From Hemibagrus wyckioides (taxonomy: Eukaryota > Chordata > Actinopteri > Siluriformes > Bagridae), in contig NC_080716.1 in the NCBI RefSeq assembly GCF_019097595.1, forward strand, positions 9,193,401 through 9,257,400: DNA of 64,000 nucleotides. The letters are read 5' to 3'. The translations under genes were made by a program, and so were the position numbers. The notes below the pieces were generated by a model, which was given only the letters and a program-made list of their open reading frames with translations, did no database searches and was not told the origin of the DNA. Of this stretch, positions 57,801 to 64,000 are shown piece after piece. How positions within the stretch are numbered: the first letter of the stretch is position 1; each line of letters opens with the position of its first letter.

Positions 57801-60800
57801 GTGATTTTTTGTATTTGCATTAAACCTTTTGGAATTACAGAATTATTATTACTTTTATAATTGGTCTCATCAAACCATAACATATTTTGTCACATGGTAT
57901 TGTGTTTCATTTGCTTTTAACCTGGTTCAATCTGAACAGTCAAACCCCTAGTTATAAAAGGATGCACACACAAGCAAGCAGTTTACTGTAACTTTGTTTT
58001 CTCTATTTTTCCCCAAAATTCTGATTGTTTTTCCAGATAATATTTATTCTTAGTAATTTCACACTGAGGGTGGAAAAATGTTCTGATGTGATTTATATCT
58101 TGGTTTAATTTTTTCTTTGTCAAAATCACAAAATCCTGCCATTTTAACAGGGATGTGTAGACAGTTTTAATACTTCCACTGTATATTTAACAAATGATTT
58201 TATTATTTCAAGATTAATTTCAATTCAATAAACCGGGGCAAATCTGAAAAAGTGAAGTATTCAAACAACATAACAGGATTTATTTTACAAAAACATTCCT
58301 GCTTTTAAAGAAAAAGGAATTTCAATATACAATTTTTAGCACTGGTCGATGAGACATGGTTTTAAGGAAAAAAAAAAAAAAAGAAATACACTAGGAGAAA
58401 TTTATTTCCTGGCTTTCCCCTCTAATCAACATTGGTATTTTGCATCTCTTATCATATATTTATCGTTATGTATGTATGTTATGGTACCCAGTCTGGGTCA
58501 TCTCTGGTTTGCTCACAAATGTGATATTTTTTTCTGTCCAACTGACAGTAAAAGAGCTGTGCACTGACCTGTACTTGCGGTTGACCTCGTCAGCAGTGAG
58601 TGCGTGATCAAACATGAGCACTTTGTGTGAGTCCTGCAGACGAGGCCCTGTGTACTCTCTGTGCTCGAGTTCCACCGCAGCGTCCAGCAGGGACAAATAG
58701 CGGCGTACAATCAGAGCATACGGACTGTCTGCAGAGCAGCACACAGCAAACAATTCAGCTTAGTGCCACAGGCTGAAATAGGTGTGCATTGTAAAGACGT
58801 GTCTGGCTGGCTGGCGTCATTAATGATGCCAAGTCTGTTCTTTTTATTATTATTACTATTATTATTATCATTATTCACCACATTAGAGAAATCAGTTGTA
58901 GTTCATTCAGTTTAGACTCTGGTGCATTAAACAACAAACCCCCTATTTATATTCGTTTGACTAATCCCAGTGCTTGGACCATTTTCCAGTCTCTGCTTCC
59001 CAATAACCTCAACAATAAAGACCAAAGCAGTTTCTTTAGGCTACACCAGCTAATCAAGTGCAACAGAACTCTTTGGCTCCTGAATAATTGTGATTTCAAT
59101 ATTTATCATATTATCATGCAGTTATAACAACACAATCACGCCATTAGACGCTATACACACATACACACACATTATATACATATATACACACACACATATA
59201 CATATATACACACACATATATACACACTATGGCTCAAAAAACTTGGGATCACTCAAAAATTGTATTGTTTTCCAAGGAAACACACAAAATTAGTCTGAAT
59301 AGAATTTTTAAATTAAAATGAAAGAAAATGATTAAAGTTTTCTTCAAACTTTGCCTTAAAAAAAAAAAAAAACACCTTTTGCAGCAGTTACAGCCTGCAC
59401 ATTCTAGTGGTCAATTTTTCAAGAAAATCTGATGAGATTTCACCCCAAAAGATGGATTGGCTGATGGAGTCTTCCTCCGTAGCTGAAATCAAGCTGAAAT
59501 ATGCAAGTGATCCCAAACGTTTAAGCCGTATATATATATATACATATAAGCTTAACACTAAACCACACACCGACATGACAGGCATCTGTTTATATATGTG
59601 AGACGTTCAGATAGAACATTCAAACGCATCAATAATCTAAAACTGATTAAAGTGGTACAGCACTAATTCAATGTAGCAGACTAACACAGAGATTTGAAAG
59701 GCCATGGACTCACTGGTGACGTTGCTGATAAAGGAGGGTGAGAAGACCCTGTGCAGCACCAGGCTGGGAAAGTGTCCAAGCTGGAAGAGGGACATGAGGA
59801 TGTTGACGGTAGCCAGCGGTGAGCTCAGAGCTTTCAGCTCCAGCACCATTTCCAGCTTAGAGAAGAACTGAGCCTCATTAGCTGGCCGATAACTCATGCG
59901 GCTGAAAGGGAACACGAGCTTCTGGATCACCTGGCAGCATCAAAACAGCAGCGTCAACACCAAAGAGACGCTTCATCACAATACAAATATGATGGATTTC
60001 TCAGTACATCAAATAATTTCATACTAAATGTTACACTGCACAAAAAAAGATTCAAAATGCTAAAAAAATAGCAAGGACACAGAAATACAAAGGAATGACA
60101 CTTAAAAACACTCAAAGCATTATAATATTTCTTTAAAAATCACTTTTGAATCAAATACAAAAACTGAGAATCAAATCCATTCAAATGATTCTTATCCCTA
60201 TTAGACATCTTAATATTAATATTTTATATTACATTTATTCATTTAGCAGACACTTTTACCCAAAACGAGTTAAAATGAGGAATATCTTCCCTTCTCACCT
60301 TGCTGTCTAAGTACTCGCACTTCTTGACCAGGAACTCTGCAATAGTGTCTAGTAGTTGTGTTTCTCTGAGGCGATGGCGTGCGATATACTTGGCGATAAG
60401 AGCCATGGTGTAAGGGGTGATGCTGTCGACCTTTTTAGGCAGTTCATCTAGTAAAATGAGAGAAAAGGCCATTCACTTAAGTGACAGTGGACAGTTTTTA
60501 CATTCAGATTCACGAATGTTAACTGCAAGCATCTTTGTTATAGTAAAACACCATGACTAGAAGTTAATCTAAACAACTGCTGCAAAAAACATGTCCATAA
60601 CCACAAGCTTGGAGTCTCACTGACTCATCGAAATCTAACAAAAAGCTGAGAAAAGACAAATCAGTTCGCTCCTGTTAGCTATATTTGTTTTAAAAGTGGC
60701 CAAACGCACCAGCTAGGCTGCTCACGAACTTCTCCTGCCTGTTCTGGTAGAAGAGGTGAGAGCTGAAGATGAGCTCAAGGCTCTTGTTGCTGGCCTCCCG

Positions 60801-63412
60801 GGCGCATGCCGCAAGCATCTCGTCCAGTAAGGTCATCTCGTGGTCACGTACGCAGCTGACGCTGGCCAGCGTGTGTTTGACCAGGCGCAGGATCTTGCGG
60901 TCGACCACGAGCTGTTCCGCTGAGGTGGTGTCAGCCGCCTGCAGTGCGCGCCACTTGGTGCGGTAGTAAGAGAGCAGTAGGAAGAGCGTCTGTGGGTGAC
61001 GCTCGCGCTCGATATTCTTCTCTAAGCCTGCCAGACACGACTCGATGAGTTGGTGCTGGCTGGATGGGTGCAGCTTCATGCAGCTGCTGAACACCATGGA
61101 GATGTCCTTCTGATTGAACTGTGACAGGCGGCCCTGCGACTCCTCCTCCAGCACCTGCACTATCCGAGAGTCACTGGGCAGCCCTGCAGGAACACAAAGC
61201 TTTAGTCAGACAGAAATAGTCGCATCACCTTAAACAGTGCTGAACCTGCATAGTTAAAGATCATGTCAAGTTAAACACTGAATTATTGCTAGAATTGTGT
61301 TCATTTTGACCTGAAGACAGTGTGACTGAACAAAACTAAAACTTCCTTATCTAACTCTGAGTGCTACTGCTTTAACCTAAAGCTTTCAATGTGAACATAA
61401 CTGTACAATCTACTGGGGTGTTGTAGACTTACATAACGGATTTTAAATGATTTGTCTGGTGCTGCAGAAACAGCAAGAGATACACACTCAAAATAGTCGG
61501 CATCAGGTTTGTTAGCTGAATATATTTGAAAGCTGAACATATGATGCACTAAAGTACTAGCATGTAAGACCTGTGCATGTAGGATTTAGTTTCCCCTAAC
61601 AAGCACCCTGTGTTATTATTATGTGATTAGCTGGCATGCAACTAATCACATATTTTTAAAAAAGTGATGCCAAGTGTTGCAGTTATGTGCTTATAGTGAT
61701 CGAGAAAAACATTGACACAAAACATGTTTACAGAAATCCAGATTCCTAATGAGTAAGCCAGAGGCAACAGTGGCTAGAAAAATCTCCCAAAGACGACATA
61801 AGGAATCCTTAAGAGAAACCAGACTCATCTTCGTGACATCCAGAGAGTGAATTATAAATTTTCTCTCTAAAACCTCTCTACATTCCCACAGCACTGTGTG
61901 TTGAAAGCATGTTCAGTATGATCATATGGTGAAATAGAGTCCTAGAATAAGATTGCAGCAGCCGATCTACAGGTCAGGTATTCAGGTGACATTAGTCACT
62001 GAAGCACGAGTAATTCAGTTATTCTACCCACAGTGGATAATTCTAATCTAAAAAAGCCATTGTAGTTTCAAAAGCAGGCCTGTCACAACAATTCTGTTAT
62101 CGACTTATCGTACTGACATGACATCGAGCTTTTTTGCTGACCTTGATTTTGCCCATTGACCTGCTTAGGCCGTGTGAGTGAATTCAGCTCCTGCTAAACT
62201 GAACAGCTTTACTAACAGGTTAATTAACTGACCCAAACTCATCCTATACGCATATGATATTAATCAGACATATACACAACAAAAAAAAAACTAATATTGC
62301 AATGTTAACGTCAAACGTACTTAATGTAGCTTTAGCAGAATATGATGAACAATGAATGAAAAATGATGAAAAATATCGCTTATTGCAGTTGTTTCTGGGA
62401 AAACATAGCACCCAACAAAAATAGTTAACATGACAGGAGTATTCAATGGCGCCGTAAAGAAAGCGGCTTTGTGTGTTGTGCGGCTCGACCGGTGCAGCCA
62501 ATCATACCGGTATCTTATGCAATGCTCACACACTATTTAATATGTCTACTAACATCTCATTACTAAAAGTGTAGATACTTGAACTAAAATCAGTAAAAGT
62601 TCTCTCAAATCCTCTGGCTTACCAAGTGCAGCCACGGCGTAAAGGCAGTTGACGATGCTAAAGTTGTCAAACTTGGAGCAGTCATTAACAATGGCGTCAC
62701 AGAGGGTCTGGAAATCCGGGTGATCCAGAATCTGTCGAGTCGCGCCGTCTGCCGAACCTACAGCAGGGGGTGAAGACAGTGCTCCCTCTGCAGTCACCCC
62801 ACTGCTCCCTAGGCTTCCTCCTCCACCTCCAATTGCTCCAGCCTGCTGGAGTGCCAGGAGCTGGCCGATTTTCTGTAAGGCGATAGGGTAGTGGTTGTGC
62901 GAGATCTTCCCCGGGTTCTGAGTGACCCAGCGGAGCACCTCGTCCACGCTGCGTGACCGGTCGATCAGACGCTTCATGGTAAAGAAGGTGTCGTAGCTCA
63001 TCTTCTCGTGGATGAAGTTCCAGGTCTTCTTTTTGTTGTGGTGCATGTGGGCATGGGGTTGGTAGTGTGGAGGGGGGAGGTGAGGGATCTGAGGCGGGGT
63101 GTGGTAGTGCTGATGGGGCTGGTAGTAGGTTCGGTGGGCATCTACACGGCCCTGGTAGAGCGGAGGAGGGAAACTCTGGGGAGGCGGGATGTGCGGATGA
63201 TGAGGGGCGAGGGGGTGGTGATGATTCTCCAGCATGGTTTGGCCTCCCCCCATCAGGCCAATGCGGCGACCAGGCTTGCCCCCTGCACCACTGTACAGGC
63301 GTGTGGCATACATGCTGGCAAGAGCACCTGGAGCCAGAAGGCGGGAAGACTGTGCAGGCAAGGAAAATCTCCCGCAGCTTAAGAGGCCAAGGCGAAAGGA
63401 CAGAGCCAGCAT
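54805..63412 (-). CDS. fastk: FAST kinase domain protein FASTK
   Basis: Mitochondrial RNA-metabolism protein of the FASTK family (FAST_1, FAST_2 and RAP domains). Coding exons: 63412-62623, 61183-60710, 60447-60299, 59930-59714, 58728-58569, 57012-56921, 56799-56154, 55081-54967, 54891-54805. All joins are GT-AG and in frame, giving 909 aa. The N terminus MLALSFRLGLLSCGRFSLPA is Arg/Ser/Leu rich, like a mitochondrial presequence. A His/Pro-rich stretch (~64-125) and WNFIHEKMSYDTFFTMKRLI follow. FAST_1 is about 425-480 (YIARHRLRETQLLDTIAEFL). FAST_2 is about 495-590 (LATVNILMSLFQLGHFPSL, SPYALIVRRYLSLLDAAVEL). RAP is about 845-905 (KWHYCHNSDVLVGSRAM). Exon 7 inserts about 215 residues of Ser/Pro/Glu-rich linker, so the protein is much longer than human FASTK (549 aa as recalled). 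Confidence 0.93.
55866..55995 (-). mobile_element. V-SINE fragment in fastk intron
   Basis: CAGATGAAACCCACATGGAT and GGAACCCTGGAGCTGTGAGG match the complement of the SINE body and head. Confidence 0.55.
57400..58190 (-). mobile_element. Degenerate Tc1-like transposon in fastk intron
   Basis: AAGTGTGCACACCCCTAAAC at one end. Inside, AAAGCATGATGCTGCCACCA and GGTCTCATCAAACCATAACA are the complement of a Tc1-type transposase gene. Frames are broken throughout. Confidence 0.6.
59225..59530 (-). mobile_element. Tc1/mariner-derived short element, copy 3
   Basis: Ends CACTATGGCTCAAAAAACTTG and GATCCCAAACGTTTAAGCCG, with an internal GGGGTGAAATCTCATCAGAT-type block (in complement). More diverged than copies at 6126 and 32484. 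A (CA/TA)n tract at 59155-59222 abuts it. Confidence 0.7.
61690..61890. repeat. Dispersed fish repeat, copy 4
   Basis: GTTTACAGAAATCCAGATTC, GCAACAGTGGCTAGAAAAAT and GAGAAACCAGACTCATC resemble the copy at 17255. Confidence 0.45.
62070..62545. mobile_element. Possible hAT-type repeat
   Basis: GCAGGCCTGTCACAACAATT at one side and CpG-rich GCGGCTCGACCGGTGCAGCC recall fish hAT-like elements. Ends and terminal repeats are not clear. Confidence 0.25.
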
Positions 63413-64000
63413 GGTATATGGGGCGATTCAAGACTAAGTTTCAATGCTGTATACCTAAAACCAGAAAGAGCCAGTATTAATGTATTAGTTCTCAAAACAC
63501 TGATGTTACAAATTACCCTAGACCACATTACTCACTCAGTTTTTTTTCCTAAACAGAATGAAATATTTGAGTTAAACAGTGTGTAACATCCTCAACCTCA
63601 AGAGAGAACATCAAGTCATATGTTGCTATATAAAACACACTGAATCGTGAATATCTACAACAACAAAGATGCCATACAAACATTCTCACTGTGTTATGTG
63701 TTCTGGTAGAAAACACCGTAAAACTACACATTGTCCCAAAAGTCTCTATAACACTGGATAGCCTTTAAGAATAACGAGTGAAAGAACAAAAGAAGAATCT
63801 ATTGATCTACAGTAGAAAGATCATTTGAAGGAACACACTCAAAGTGAAGTTACATGCATAACAGCAGATGTTCATCAGGAGCGGGAGAGATGCCTCTGTG
63901 TGATTTACAAAGAAATGCCTTTTGCAAAAAAAAAAGAAGAAAAAAGAGATTATCTCCTGTATACAGATAAATGTTTGGGACACTGTATAAACACACAACA
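63413..64000 (-). other. fastk 5' leader and upstream sequence
   Basis: A ttttAG acceptor at 63456-63455 (minus strand) suggests a 42-nt leader before the ATG and a further first exon upstream. Nothing else recognisable lies between 63460 and 64000. Confidence 0.4.

Noticed and set aside
63008..63480. Plus-strand open frames of 124 and 137 residues rich in Gly/Arg
   Set aside because: Antisense to the GC-rich fastk exon 1.

Overview
The window is vertebrate nuclear DNA, almost certainly from a teleost fish and probably an ostariophysan, though I cannot name the species. The evidence is short GT-AG introns, fish-type tRNA-derived SINEs, abundant Tc1/mariner relics and long CT/GA, CA and GATA microsatellites. 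Every protein-coding gene I can support lies on the minus strand. I rebuilt each gene exon by exon from splice sites, continuous reading frame and family resemblance recalled from general knowledge; no database search was run.

Layout from low to high coordinates: (1) 416-2310, first two coding exons of ttc19, a mitochondrial complex III factor, running off the left edge. (2) 2311-7300, intergenic, with a CRE-like promoter palindrome, a LINE relic, SINE pieces, a 75-bp-arm hairpin, a decayed TMBIM/LFG-family relic (4521-5621) and a small Tc1-derived element. (3) 7645-14100, abcf2, complete in 14 coding exons (609 aa), with two paralogous snoRNA-like segments in consecutive introns. (4) 16939-38311, smarcd3 (BAF60c), complete in 13 coding exons (475 aa), with a second possible first exon and NRF1-type promoter at 42425-42670. 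(5) 44821-47009, tmub1, two coding exons (287 aa). (6) 54805-63412, fastk, nine coding exons (909 aa). The rest is introns and repeat-rich spacers.

The set abcf2, smarcd3, tmub1 and fastk matches genes I recall as linked on human 7q36, so this is conserved synteny with local reordering; ttc19 is on another human chromosome. The genes do not form a pathway. They cover ribosome-associated ABC ATPase function (abcf2), SWI/SNF remodelling (smarcd3), a membrane ubiquitin-like protein (tmub1) and mitochondrial proteins (ttc19, fastk).

The most interesting observations are: paired box C/D snoRNA-like elements in abcf2 introns, both about 78-86 nt upstream of a 3' splice site and both carrying an 11-nt match to the complement of the U2 snRNA 5' end; a dead TMBIM/LFG-family gene in a neighbourhood paralogous to the SMARCD1/FAIM2 region; an alternative NRF1-driven smarcd3 promoter; and inverted copies of a Tc1-like transposase fragment on both sides of the tmub1 5' end.
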